The notes beneath the pieces were generated by a model that was given only the letters and a program-made list of their open reading frames with translations, ran no database searches and was not told the origin of the DNA. The position numbers and the translations under genes are program-made. DNA of 64,000 bases from Mya arenaria (Eukaryota; Mollusca; Bivalvia; Myida; Myidae): the NCBI RefSeq assembly GCF_026914265.1, contig NC_069127.1, positions 68,110,723 through 68,174,722 on the forward strand, in the 5' to 3' direction. Positions 54,801-64,000 of this stretch are shown here, piece after piece (positions within the stretch are counted from its first letter, which is position 1; the number at the start of each line of letters is the position of its first letter).

Positions 54801-57188
54801 AGGTCATGGCAACCTTGACCTTTGACCTACTGATCTCAAAATCAATAGGGGTCATCTACTAGTCATGACCGACTAGCGTACCAAGAATGAAGTTCCTGGG
54901 TACAAGCGTTCTTAAGTTATTGAGCAGAAACCATTTTTAAGCTTAAGGTCACCGCCAACGTATCATTTTTTACCTGAAGGTAACCTTGACCTTTGACCTT
55001 TTGATCTGAAAATCAATAGGGGTCATCTTCTAGTCATGAACAACTAGCTTACCAAGTATGAAGTTCCTGAAACCAAAGGATCTTTAGTTATTGAGCGGAA
55101 ACTTTTTCTTCACTTCAAGGTCATGGCAACCTTGACCTTTGACCTAGTGATCTCAAAATCAATATGGGTCATCTTCTAGTCATGACCAACTAGCATACCA
55201 AGTATGAAATTCCTGGTTGCAAGCGTTCTCTAGTTATTGAGCGGAAACAGTTTCTTCACCTCAAGGTCACGGTGACCTTGACCATTGACCTACTGATCTC
55301 AAAATCAATAGGAGTCATCTACTAGTCATGAACAACTATGAAGTTCCTGGGTACAAGCTTTCTTTAGTTATTGAGCAGAAACCATTTTTAAGCTTAAGGT
55401 CACTGCCAACATAACATTTTTTACCTGAAGGTAACCTTAACCTTTGACCTTTTGATCTCAAAATCAATAGGAGTCATCTAATAGTCATGAACAACTAGCA
55501 TACCAAGTATGAAGTTCCTGGACCCAAAGGATCTTTAGTTATTGAGTGGAAACCGTTTCTTCACCTCAAGGTCACGTTGACCCTGATCTTTGACCTAGTG
55601 ACCCCAAATTCAATAGGGGTCATCTACTAGTCATGACCAACTAGCATACCAAGTATGAAGTTCCTGGGTCTAAGAGTTCTATAGTTATTGGGCTGAAACG
55701 AAGTGTGACGTACTGACTGACTGACTGACAGACTGATGGACTGACTGACGGACAGGGCAAAAACAATATGTCTCCCCATGAATGGGGGAGACATAAAGAT
55801 ATTACACGCAAATGATTTTTACATGGAAGGTCACCACGACCTTGACTATTGACCTTGTTACCCCCAAAACAATTGGGATCATCTAGACATCATGACCAAC
55901 CTCACTTCAAAGTTTGGTGAACCTAGATCAAAGCATTCTCCTGATATTGCACGGAAATATTTTTTTACATTAGAGGTCACAGCGACGTTGACCTTTGACC
56001 TTGTGACCCCCCAAAATATAGGAGTTTTCTAAACCTCATGATCAACCTCCCTACCAAGTTTGGTGAACCTAGGTCAAACCATTCTCAAGATATTGAGCGG
56101 AAATGTTTTTTACATTGGGGGTCGCCGTGACCTTGACCTTTGACCTAGTGACCCCAAAAACAATAGGGATCTTCTACACCTCATGACCAACCTCCCTACC
56201 AAGTTTGGTGAACCTAGGTCAAACCGTTCTCAAGATTTTGAGCAGAAATGTTTTTTATATTGGGGGTCGCCGCGACATTGACCTTTGACCTAGTGACCCC
56301 AAAAACAATAGGGATCCTCTACACCTCACGACCAACCTCCCTACCAAGTTTGGTGATCCTAGGTCATGCGGTTTTCCAGTTATCGATCAGAAACGAAGTG
56401 TGACGTACGGACGGACTGACGGACAGGGCAAAAACAATATGTCTCCCCCAGAGAGGGGGAGACATAACAAGAGCTATTGAAGCTATAACGCCACTGCTCA
56501 TTATTTATCAGTAAAACAAGGGGCACAACTTTTGTCTGCGACTGACTGTGAGAATTCTATCGGGGAAATAATAATGTATGTAATTAGTTTGCAATACATT
56601 GAATAAGATAATAAGTCAGTGCTCAAGCTAGGAATGGGAAAGGGCAGGGTGCTATATAAATGTAAGAAAGGGCAGTTTTTATGCGCACTGAATGAACCTT
56701 AAAAGGGCACTTGCTATTGTGTATGTGTTGTAACTAATTTCGATACTTATAGTTTGTTATGATTACCTTAGCTTATATCTTTACCTTAATGTCAAAATTA
56801 TGCTTATTTATGCATATTTATTTTTGAAAATTGACGCTGTCAAACAAAAGGGCAAGGACTGTGTAGTAGAAAGGCTATTTAGGCCTAGCTGGAGCACTGA
56901 TGCGTTATCCATCGTTCTTGAACCAAAATACTGAAGGCTTTACTTTTCTTACTAATTAATACTATCTGAAATTAGTTAAAAAGTAAATGTACTAAGATTT
57001 CTGCTTCAAGTCTCCTTACGTGGAACCATAAACGGTGTCTGATTGGAAGTGGGGCTCTGCTGCAGTCGCAGCCGCTTCTGCCCTGCGCTGCTGGATAAAT
57101 CTATTGGTTTGTCATTGGTATCAACCTCTTCATTTCCTGCGGAGAGGCTGTCTTCAATTTTGTCTGGATTTTCTCCACCTTCTGCCAT
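45649..57188 (-). CDS. TCP11L1: T-complex protein 11-like (Tcp11 family), 512 aa
   Basis: Nine coding exons on the - strand, all phases consistent: 57020-57188, 52613-52745, 51729-51849, 50438-50658, 49663-49799, 48686-48870, 48047-48228, 47628-47794, 45649-45872 (TAG). They sum to 1539 nt. The N-terminus is disordered (MAEGGENPDKIEDSLSAGNE, then RLRLQQSP). The Tcp11 domain starts SPPRFVSLDELMEAASGV and runs to the end. Family hallmarks include VKEIIHKAFWDAF, EDPPDFSHTV, LMAKLCAPARDD, MKMDLANFTIQQMRP, YMEVLEWDLN, RTLKGQITGLADNENPV and NRAVFSQYYTDIINDLL. Vertebrate TCP11L1 is about 509 residues, so this is a full-length gene. TCP11 itself works in sperm cAMP signalling and motility; TCP11L1 function is poorly known. 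TCP11L1 versus TCP11L2 or a shared ancestor cannot be settled here. Confidence 0.95.
46711..47520. repeat. Composite interspersed repeat in the last TCP11-like intron
   Basis: Its start 'ccagagctgtcgtaggacag' with 'cgtgctcgactata' and its end 'ttggacgacgccgccgggg' frame two ~140-bp imperfect repeats. Each of those has 'accttgac', 'aaaggtctccataaactctt' and 'tatataccaagtttggt' (about 46940-47070 and 47090-47180). No ORF of note. This is the look of a widespread molluscan repeat family (recollection, not a database hit). Confidence 0.6.
47628..47794 (-). CDS. TCP11L1: TCP11-like coding exon 8
   Basis: DRSSCLAGIAEQVTKNVLEF, HLAHSFPTMADTQQRTLKGQ and ITGLADNENPVINLMG. Acceptor 'atctgtag', donor 'gtaaaa'. 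The LKGQI block is typical of the family. Confidence 0.9.
48047..48228 (-). CDS. TCP11L1: TCP11-like coding exon 7
   Basis: TLVLDQGRLMSMRDQTQRIT, MVTSVLLVTYNTVGQSIQGV, then KLKDEIRTLLDADEG. The donor 'gtacgt' at 48046 was chosen because it gives the phase 2 needed by the next exon. Reading on would add ten codons and a stop. Confidence 0.85.
48686..48870 (-). CDS. TCP11L1: TCP11-like coding exon 6
   Basis: ASGIDSLELTRQWLGRTFER, then LPGGENQASLATPAAILNGA and YMEVLEWDLNRLFPE. Acceptor 'gttttccag', donor 'gtgagt', phase 1 to 0. Confidence 0.9.
49663..49799 (-). CDS. TCP11L1: TCP11-like coding exon 5
   Basis: EILEVLDVMKMDLANFTIQQ, then MRPYIQQQSVDYERIKFEEF, ending CEKQR. Acceptor 'aatttacag', donor 'gtaggg'. 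It matches the 'LDLMKVDMANF' block of TCP11L1. Confidence 0.92.
50163..50254 (-). repeat. tRNA-derived SINE fragment
   Basis: The - strand reads 'tttaggtacttggtaaggtg', 'tctgcctcctacccaag' and 'gtgggttcaagcccc'. That is an A-box-like and B-box-like pair around an anticodon-type arm. It lies in the intron between TCP11-like exons 4 and 5. Too degenerate for a working tRNA; a SINE head is the better reading. Confidence 0.55.
50438..50658 (-). CDS. TCP11L1: TCP11-like coding exon 4
   Basis: From MLMSLLLPQHNRIKAQVEEV through DFDIYYYADYV-like text (AFDIYYYADYVINLMAKLCA) to PARDDRIAKIKEMKNVVPLF. The acceptor 'ccaccacag' and donor 'gtatgt' bound it. It contains the CAPARD signature. Confidence 0.93.
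51729..51849 (-). CDS. TCP11L1: TCP11-like coding exon 3
   Basis: The acceptor 'ttttttccag' completes Ser, then LEGQVKEIIHKAFWDAFEAK, ISEDPPDFSHTVVLIKEVKE. The donor is 'gtgatt', phase 0. It matches the family's 'VKEIVHKAFWD...EDPP' block. Confidence 0.9.
52613..52745 (-). CDS. TCP11L1: TCP11-like coding exon 2 (start of Tcp11 domain)
   Basis: The acceptor 'aactttcag' completes a Pro codon, then SPPRFVSLDELMEAASGV and KNMSLCHEIAVDANFEIK, ending KVEPPKN. The donor 'gtcagt' leaves phase 2. This segment is among the most conserved of the family. Confidence 0.92.
52838..54396. repeat. 115-bp minisatellite, about 13.5 copies
   Basis: Units starting 'caagagctattgaagctata' stand at 52901, 53017, 53132, 53247, 53362, 53477, 53592, 53707, 53822, 53937, 54052, 54167 and 54282, a strict 115-bp period. 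A partial copy precedes 52901. Within-unit variants (aagaca/aaaaca, gggaca/ggggca, gcagtaat/gcagttat) come in blocks, showing recent unequal exchange. It lies in TCP11-like coding intron 1. Confidence 0.95.
54397..56467. mobile_element. 2.1-kb AGGTCA-rich repeat element inserted in the minisatellite
   Basis: It starts 'gattgcttttttgaaaaagc' and 'gcttgtctcccc' and ends 'cagagagggggagacataa'; the shared TGTCTCCCC/GGGGAGACA forms short inverted ends. Inside are about eight ~130-170-bp units (to 55797, with an internal 'tgtctccccatgaatggggg' end) and then about four related units (55798-56467). Typical unit landmarks are 'gaccttgacctttgacct', 'caataggggtcatctact' and 'accaagtatgaagttcctgg'. No protein is encoded. 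Two element copies nested or fused is likely. Confidence 0.7.
56468..56575. repeat. Orphan copy of the 115-bp minisatellite
   Basis: 'aacaagagctattgaagcta' through 'gactgactgtgagaattct' is the same unit as 52838-54396, found immediately right of the inserted element. This shows the array was split. Confidence 0.9.
57020..57188 (-). CDS. TCP11L1: TCP11-like coding exon 1 (start codon, disordered N-terminus)
   Basis: ATG is at 57188 in 'aaaatggcaga', preceded by 13 nt of leader and the acceptor 'tatctgcacag' (exon begins at 57201). The donor 'cgtaagg' leaves phase 1. The exon encodes 56 acidic, Ser/Gln-rich residues with no domain. Confidence 0.85.
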
Positions 57189-59039
57189 TTTGAATCCAAA
57201 TCTGTGCAGATAAAAAAAGGTATAAATATATGATTAATTTTATTCACTTTTGTCAAAATTACTGTAATATGAATGACAGTTCCAAAATTTTTATCTACAT
57301 TTTAGTAAAATACTTTCAAACTTCCTTTAACAGAATCCCTGGTCGATAAAGAATCAGATCGATGTTTTTCATATTTACGTTCGGAAATTGATGTTTTATG
57401 CCGAGAAACTCATTTTTTTTAAAGCGTTAGAAACACTTTTAGCCACAAAAATTAAATTTTTGAACTTATGACAATGTTCAATACATTCAACATATTATAA
57501 ATTTACACTTTCTTCAATGTTGAAGTTTTTATGGCCTGCTGACACAATACAAACAATAACAAGATAAACATTTTTTATGTATAATGTTATTTGATGATTC
57601 GCTATCTGAACCAAAGAAGATGTTGCATTCATCGGAAAATATTTGCAATTGGCAAAAGGCAGTTCATTTAAGGAATGGAAGTTGAGGTGTAAATATTGGT
57701 TGATGATGGCTATGTCACATTGTTATTTTGCAATTGGAAACTTGTAATATCTTCATGAAAAACTAGACAGTCGTCTTAACAGGAAATCTTGCTGGTCTGT
57801 TCCTAGTCTAAAATAATAGACATGTGTTATACAGGATTCTTCTAATCCCTAACGTCGTGAAGGATTTGTCTTATCAAAAATCGTAAAAAAAATCCCTCAA
57901 CGTACAATTATTTGGACTAGTTTGCTCCATGTTAAATAATAAGAGGATACTAGATGGTTTTCAGGATACCAGTGTTTAAACATGAAAATGTTCATGTTAC
58001 CAGTAATATATATTTATTTGTGATAACTTAATTATCCATTATTCCATGGCAGATTTCTGCCTTAAAATAGCCACTTAGCTTTTATGAAAAGTATTCCAGC
58101 AAGTACAGAAGGATATGTCACAAAAATATTTAGCAAGTGAAAAACTCGAAAAAAAAATTAGGACATCAGCAAGATTACGTGCTAGGATATTTGTCTAGAC
58201 AATTGTTTCATAGTTTTTGTAAAATTATTTCATGATACAAGTCTATCTCTGATACCAAAAAATTAGTTTTTATGCTCTTTGTAACACTTACTATCAGTAT
58301 TTTCCTTATGTCCAAGACGGCAGTAAATGCCAGATCCAAATTCTATTGTAGTAACTCTTGGAAAAGAACTAGAAAGTTTTCAGGAATGGTTTGTAGACCA
58401 GGGCTTCTAAAAAGCGAAAATTTGCCGGATTTGTCTGGACCGATTTTGACCATGCCAGACCGATTTCACTAACAGAAAATTGATTAAAAAATCAGCCTAA
58501 AATTTGTTCATTTTTTATATGGATCAAAACTTAAACTTTCTAAATTCAAAAACTTTTCTATCAAATGCAATGGTCATATTACAGTTTAGTGTCACAATCT
58601 TATGTGAAATACCTTGGACAATGATCTTCCTGCTACATTGTAATTCAATTGTAAACAATATAGTAAGGAAAGTGAACTGTAGGATTATATTCTTGTACAG
58701 ACAAGGATCTCTTAAACTTGAATCATCACAAAAAGGTTCATGAATGCAAATCACGTATTCAATGTCATTTTGACTATGCTAGCTCATTCTGTTATAATGA
58801 TCTTACTAAACGGTTGAAAAATAAGCTACAATCGCTCAAAACAATGTCATTTTATTTATAATACGGTAACCCTAGTCTGGGAGTAAGATTACAGGGAGAG
58901 GAAACCAAGCTATACAGCATGAGCCAGTCTGAATATGCTGTCTTCAGTTGATTTTATCACTGATAACAATGATTCGATCGATATCAGCGCTTCAAGATTT
59001 ACAGCGATGCCGTATGGAGTGAAATATGTACATGACTTC

Positions 59040-59780
59040 ACAAAAATGGTCATTACTAAAGTATTAAACTTACGATTTTTACAATTTATACACCGATATA
59101 AAGCTGAATAATTTACCTTTCCTTTCACATAAAATGCGCTAATAACAAAAATATGCTTGGCGTTAAAATGGCGAGTTAAAAAGAGGCGTTAAATGAAAGT
59201 CGGCAATATTTGACCGCCTGTTCAGGTTAAAAAAAACAAGAGAGGTCTAACGAAAATTATCATTTATTTAATTATAAACATGAAATTTTAACAATTTATA
59301 CATCGAAATAAAACTGAATAAATTACATTTCATTTGACATAAAATGCACTAATGAAAAAAGATGTGTGGGGTTGAAAAGGCGAGTTAAAAAAGAGACGTT
59401 CAATGAAAATCGGCAATATTTGACCGCCAGAACAGGTTTGAAAAAGAGGAAAGGTGTAATGAAAATATTCATTTATTTAAAACTGAATATGAGAATTTGA
59501 CAATTTATTTACCAATATAAATCTGAATACATTATCTTTCATTTAACATGAAATGCACCAAAAAAAAAATTGGCATTGAACTGGCAAGTTAAAAAAGTCC
59601 TTAAATGAAAGTCGGCAATATTTGACCGCAAGTGCAGGTTTAAAAACCAGGAAATGACTAACGAAAATTATCATTTATTTCATTTTAAACATGAGAATTT
59701 TACAACTAATATACCGATATCAAGTTTATTAAATTACCTTTCATTTGATATAAAATGCCCGAAAGAAAAATGTTTGGGGA
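59040..59780. repeat. ~205-bp tandem repeat, about 3.5 copies
   Basis: 'cggcaatatttgaccgc' recurs at 59201, 59411 and 59613. It comes with 'ttaccttt-catttgacataaaatgc', 'ggcgagttaaaaa' and 'atttatttaattataaacat' at matching offsets. Copies are about 75-85 percent alike by eye. It lies in the 5' intron of the TCP11-like gene. Confidence 0.8.
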
Positions 59781-60617
59781 TGAAACGAAATTTAAAATAA
59801 ATCCATGTGTGCTACCCCAAAATGAACTGGGAAACATTAAAAGTTGCTGTTTTAAAGTATGAAATAGAACGTAAACGTGTCTTTTAAAGTGTGATGTTAG
59901 AATATGCTAACACGATAAATGTTTGTAACACCTTAAGATGTAATTAAGGTGTTAAGAGCCATGCAAGAAAAACACAAAGGGTAATTAGTATTCCAATCTT
60001 TTTTTTAAAAAGTCGGCACGAACATTGCTTCATGGCAATTAAACATTATCAGCTTGACATATGGAATAAGATATTTATTGCAGCACCCACTTACATACCC
60101 TCATCCAAATCCAATTTATGATAAGAAAAAAATTCTAACTTTAAACCGTAAATTACCAACATGCTTACTTGTAATCTTATTAAAAAGTCCCCCAGTACAA
60201 CCATCAATATGTTAGGTACCAAATTATGCCAAAATAAATATAAAAATACATTTTGAAAAGCAATTCAATCCCACCAGATTGATGCAGAATTTATTCAGTA
60301 AAAAACACATTTTCCGAAAAATGAACACATTTTCAATACATAACTGTCGAATAATATTGAAATCAATTTTTAAAAGAAATTAAGACTACATTAAGCTATG
60401 CTATATGCCAACACCATTACATTAATGAATTGTCGAAATTTATTTTAGTATGTGCAAAGTAACGAACGAAACCTATCACTAAAACAGCAAAATCCGCCAT
60501 TTTGTTCGGATATCACCCATCCGAATGCGAAGAGCTGTTCCATTGTCTTATAAAAATTGGTATAAATACCGAATAAAAACTCAAAACTACATGAAAGCAA
60601 TAAACACAAACACTTAC

Positions 60618-60720
60618 GGTTGATCAATGCGACGGTATTTTAACACTCAATGCTTTCTCGAGAGCGTAGTCATCAAAACTATAACGATATGTTTCGGTCA
60701 TGTTCACGAATCGTCAATAG
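60618..60720 (-). other. Probable non-coding first exon of the TCP11-like gene
   Basis: On the - strand 'gcattgatcaacc' is followed by a strong donor 'gtaagtg' (exon end 60618). The next acceptor in the right place is 'tatctgcacag' before the coding start at 57201. Exon start is unknown; the upper limit given is only indicative. The intervening intron is 3.4 kb. Confidence 0.5.
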
Positions 60721-60733
60721 CGGAAACACGCAA

Positions 60734-60746
60734 TGCGCATGTGCGC
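60734..60746 (-). promoter_or_regulatory. NRF-1-like site in the TCP11-like promoter
   Basis: TGCGCATGTGCGC is near-palindromic and one base off the NRF-1 consensus (TGCGCA-N-GCGC type). It stands just upstream of the presumed first exon, in a short CpG-richer stretch (cgaatcgtcaatagcgg, gcgcgac). This fits a TATA-less housekeeping promoter. Confidence 0.4.
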
Positions 60747-60749
60747 GAC

Positions 60750-63700
60750 AACATATTCAAGCATAAAGGCTCGTTTCCAGTCCCTGTATTATTGGTCCCA
60801 GCCCTAGTGGATTTGTAGCTTTTATAATATGTTGAAATATTGTCGACAAATCATGATTAATAATTGAATTGTGTCCAATGACGTGATAAGTAGCTACAAT
60901 AGTTAGCGATCAGGATACTATTTTTTTATTTTGACATTCCTTATGTATCCCTGTAACGCTTCAACTCTCAACCATTTAACATTATACTCCAAGAATGGAA
61001 TATATACATGTAGTTATATTATGCATCGATGTTGAATAATAATGACAAAGTTGTTCAATATATTCCAAGCAGTGATCTAAACTGGATTTAATTTGTCATT
61101 AGAGTCGTTATTTTCACATAGATATACTCTTGGTCAGGATAACCATTATACATGTACGCAACCTCAGATTTGTCCCAGATTTACAGATATCAGGATTCTT
61201 GATAAACAATCAACACATGTAAGTGTTTTTTTTTATATCTGAACATGTTTTTTTGACATAATGACATAAATAAAAACATTTATGTGCTTAATAGTGGGCA
61301 ATAATATTTTCGTAGAAATTTGAATTTATAACGGAGATAATTTCAAAATTATGGCCGCGAGGATTCTCTGCCCAAGGACAGTTTGTTACATTTTGCTGGG
61401 ATGGTGGATGTCACGAGTCTGCTATAGTAAAGCAAAATCGTCACAAGACTTGTTGAAGGCCATTTAGGTGGACTAATGTGATGAGAAGCCCATAAATTGT
61501 TGTATTTTTTTTATTTTCAGGGTCAAGACTGATTTTACCCAACTGAGGCCACAGGCAACTATGTAAAGTATTCCAGGGGCAACTGTTGAGATCTGCATCA
61601 TACTTTCTGCATAAATAAATCTAAATGAAATAAAAGAGTTCTATACTTACTGTACAGAAGTACAAAATATTGCTCAAATTGTCTTTCGCTAATACAGTAT
61701 ATTAAATAAGTTATTTACTAGAATTCTTTTAAATTCAGAAGGTTCCGGAATAAATTATTAAAATGGCTAATCAATCTGTTGGGGTTGTTTACATCATTTT
61801 ACCCTAAAGAAAAATGAACGGACTAAGGACGGCGATAAACGTATACACGAAAAAAGACAAAACAAAGATTTTTGTACGCAGTGATCTCCCTTCTACCTGC
61901 ATGTTAATAAAGTTCGGTAAGAGCAATCATATCTGATACTGTCAGCAATTTTACTTCATTTAAAGGATATGGTTGGGGAAGGACCTTGACATAGTATAAA
62001 GCTGGCTTTCACAGACATGTATAAGCTGCCCTTCAACCCACCAACACGAAGGCATCAACAACAAGAAGAATTATTGCAGATGCACTTCAATAGACAATAG
62101 GGGTGATTTGTTTCTGCAGTGAAATAAAAATGTATTAAAATATGAAGGGGGAATGAGGGCTACATAACAAAAATCAATTGAACTCTTCAACTCGAAATTA
62201 ATGTGAAAAAAAAGTTAACTAACATTTTACTTTGATTTGCATGCCGTTAGAAATTGTCCCTTTTCGATTCTATATATTTCAGTGTTGTTGTTTTTTCAAA
62301 TTTCAAAATAATAAACACCCAGAATACTGTGTGCAATCGTTCAATTGTGCATTTACAAAGTATTGGTTTCAGTTGAAAAGCTCAAAATACATACATAAAA
62401 CAGTGTGTAATAGATCTGCTCATTTAAAATAAAGTGTTGCCATAGATAGTCATAGTGTTCAAAAAGAAAATATCATCTTAGCTACATAAATGTGGTTAAA
62501 GCTACAGACATTTCTTATTGTACAAACTTTCATTAACCTTTTCTCCATTTTTCTAACAAATACTATCACTGAACAGCCCTTGTCATAATCAGACAATAAA
62601 CTGGTACAGCTCAAGTTTCCGCTACATGGGTTCACAACGAAACATAGGGCAGTTGTATATCGGGGGTATCCGACGTTTAACAATAAAGTACTCAATCTAA
62701 AATACATATACTCGTGACACACGTCCTGCATGACCTATAACCACTGGTCCATGGTCTGGGCCTCGGGCATTCCATAGTGAATTGCCAGGCTCTGAATTTC
62801 CTACATACCATATGCACATGGTGCGTCTGGGATTGTGCTGAGGTCTAGTATAATCATGATTTCCAAAACATCAACCGCAGGAAAGCGACCCAGGATAGAA
62901 GTTGGCCAGGAGCTTCATCCTGTCCTTCTGGAAAGCTGTGGACTGATGTACATCTGACAGCGTTTCATTACTTTCCCAGTTTCCTTTAGCCAGATGTCGC
63001 CTGTCACCCTGTTGACTATTAGACGTAGAATAGTCTTCTCAAGTATTCTGGCGACTTACCCCACATGGCAAGAGTGTTGAACTAGAGACACAGCCATATA
63101 ATGAAGGATATCTGCTAGCAGTAGGTTTCTCGGTGTTTTGTTTTCAATGCCTTTGAATAGTCCACTACCTTTAAGGTCATTGACTACTGTTTGCGTTTCC
63201 AGAGTCAACACTATGGACGTATATATTTTAACCAAAGAAATTTGTTTTACACACGGTAAACAGAACATTGTTCTGACTTTTTAGCACGTTCGCCCGTAAA
63301 GCACCGGTACGTTTTTAAAATAGACTCCCGCACAGGTTTAGCCTATATATATAGTGTCAATTCCAGAACGTTACCATTTCGGCCTGGTCCAATCAGTCAG
63401 CATATTTTTTATGTTTTATTGAATAAATTGCGTAAATGCACAGGGTAAAATATTGATATGAAACTGCACATCAGATCACTAAAATATATTATATATATAT
63501 ATGTATATTCCGTAATATTCGTATCACAATGATTTATATAACTTCACAAGCATTTTTTTTATTTGTACATGTATAAAGTTTTTTTTTTTTAAATTATTAT
63601 GTTTAGTCTCAGAACAAATATCATCAAATAAAGTAAATAAAAGTACGACTAAGATGCAATGCCGAGTTTGTCGCTGGTGTCGAACTGGGCAAGGGCGAAA

Positions 63701-64000
63701 TGATAACTAGGTCGAAATGACCCGCATTATCCCACTCCCATCCCTGATAATCTCCCTACCCAACAGCCGACACTAGCTCTTAGCCGTGGGCCATTGCCCA
63801 GGACATCTTTTGCGAGAGGCGGACACATTATGACATAGTATCCCATGGCAGAGAAACTCATCTAATTTTAGAGAAAATGCTTTCTTCGTCAGGCCATTTG
63901 TTCTAAGAAATTCAAATTGACCACGTGGAATCATTCTTAATATCATTTTCATAAAGTATCCTATGTAAGGAGTCTCAATGTTGGCCAAAAATAGATAGAC
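60750..64000. other. No identifiable gene; possible decayed or partial coding stretches on the - strand
   Basis: On the - strand, 63056-63268 (LKGSGLFKGIENKTPRNLLL, then ADILHYMAVSLVQ) and 62760-63050 (SDVHQSTAFQKDRMKLLANF in one frame) look coding-like but are broken by stops. 63773-63988 (ETPYIGYFMKMILRMIPRGQ, LTKKAFSLKLDEFLC) is open almost to the window edge. I recognise no family in any of them. The rest is AT-rich with a (TA)n run near 63485. Confidence 0.3.

Noticed and set aside
54601..56400. Possible CRISPR-like regularly spaced repeats
   Set aside because: Eukaryotic context, units contiguous with no unique spacers, and no cas-type genes; it is a tandemly built interspersed element.

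Overview
The window is animal nuclear DNA: AT-rich, intron-rich, full of degenerate interspersed repeats, with splice sites and AATAAA signals instead of operons. A single-BIR/RING IAP, a small secreted C1q-domain protein, a two-domain Kazal inhibitor and a RIG-I-like CARD pair, together with AGGTCA-rich and CTTAAAGGG-ended repeats, point to a bivalve mollusc. That assignment is inference.

Left to right: (1) From the left edge to 13947 (+) runs the 3' part of a gene whose exons I could chain in phase. It encodes one and a half RIG-I/MDA5-type CARDs, a linker with tyrosine and proline motifs (including a tandemly duplicated 66-nt exon), a divergent SH3 domain, a short coiled coil and an acidic tail. 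No helicase is seen. (2) 17.6-20.9 kb holds a decayed DIRS-type tyrosine-recombinase retrotransposon (coiled-coil gag-like ORF, RT with YLDD, RNase H, recombinase with HSFRR). (3) 22.9-27.1 kb (+) is a 98-residue secreted protein of two Kazal domains. (4) 30.2-31.1 kb (+) is a 214-residue secreted C1q-domain protein. (5) 33.1-34.1 kb is a degenerate 'AGCAACCAATGAC' satellite split by a 425-bp LTR-like insertion. (6) 35.9-43.2 kb (+) is a 244-residue BIR-RING IAP; its 6.2-kb intron holds a near-perfect long hairpin and a MITE carrying a tRNA-like sequence. (7) 45.2-60.7 kb (-) is a complete TCP11-like gene (512 residues, nine coding exons plus a probable non-coding first exon), convergent with the IAP gene. 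Its introns hold a 115-bp minisatellite split by a 2-kb AGGTCA-rich element and a separate ~205-bp tandem repeat. (8) 60.8-64.0 kb has no gene I can name.

Three of the five genes (CARD-SH3, C1q, IAP) belong to families of innate immune sensing and cell-death control that are expanded in bivalves; the Kazal inhibitor is a plausible secreted effector. The CARD-SH3 gene is the best candidate for something undescribed. All exon models come from reading splice signals and codon phase by eye, with no transcript evidence.
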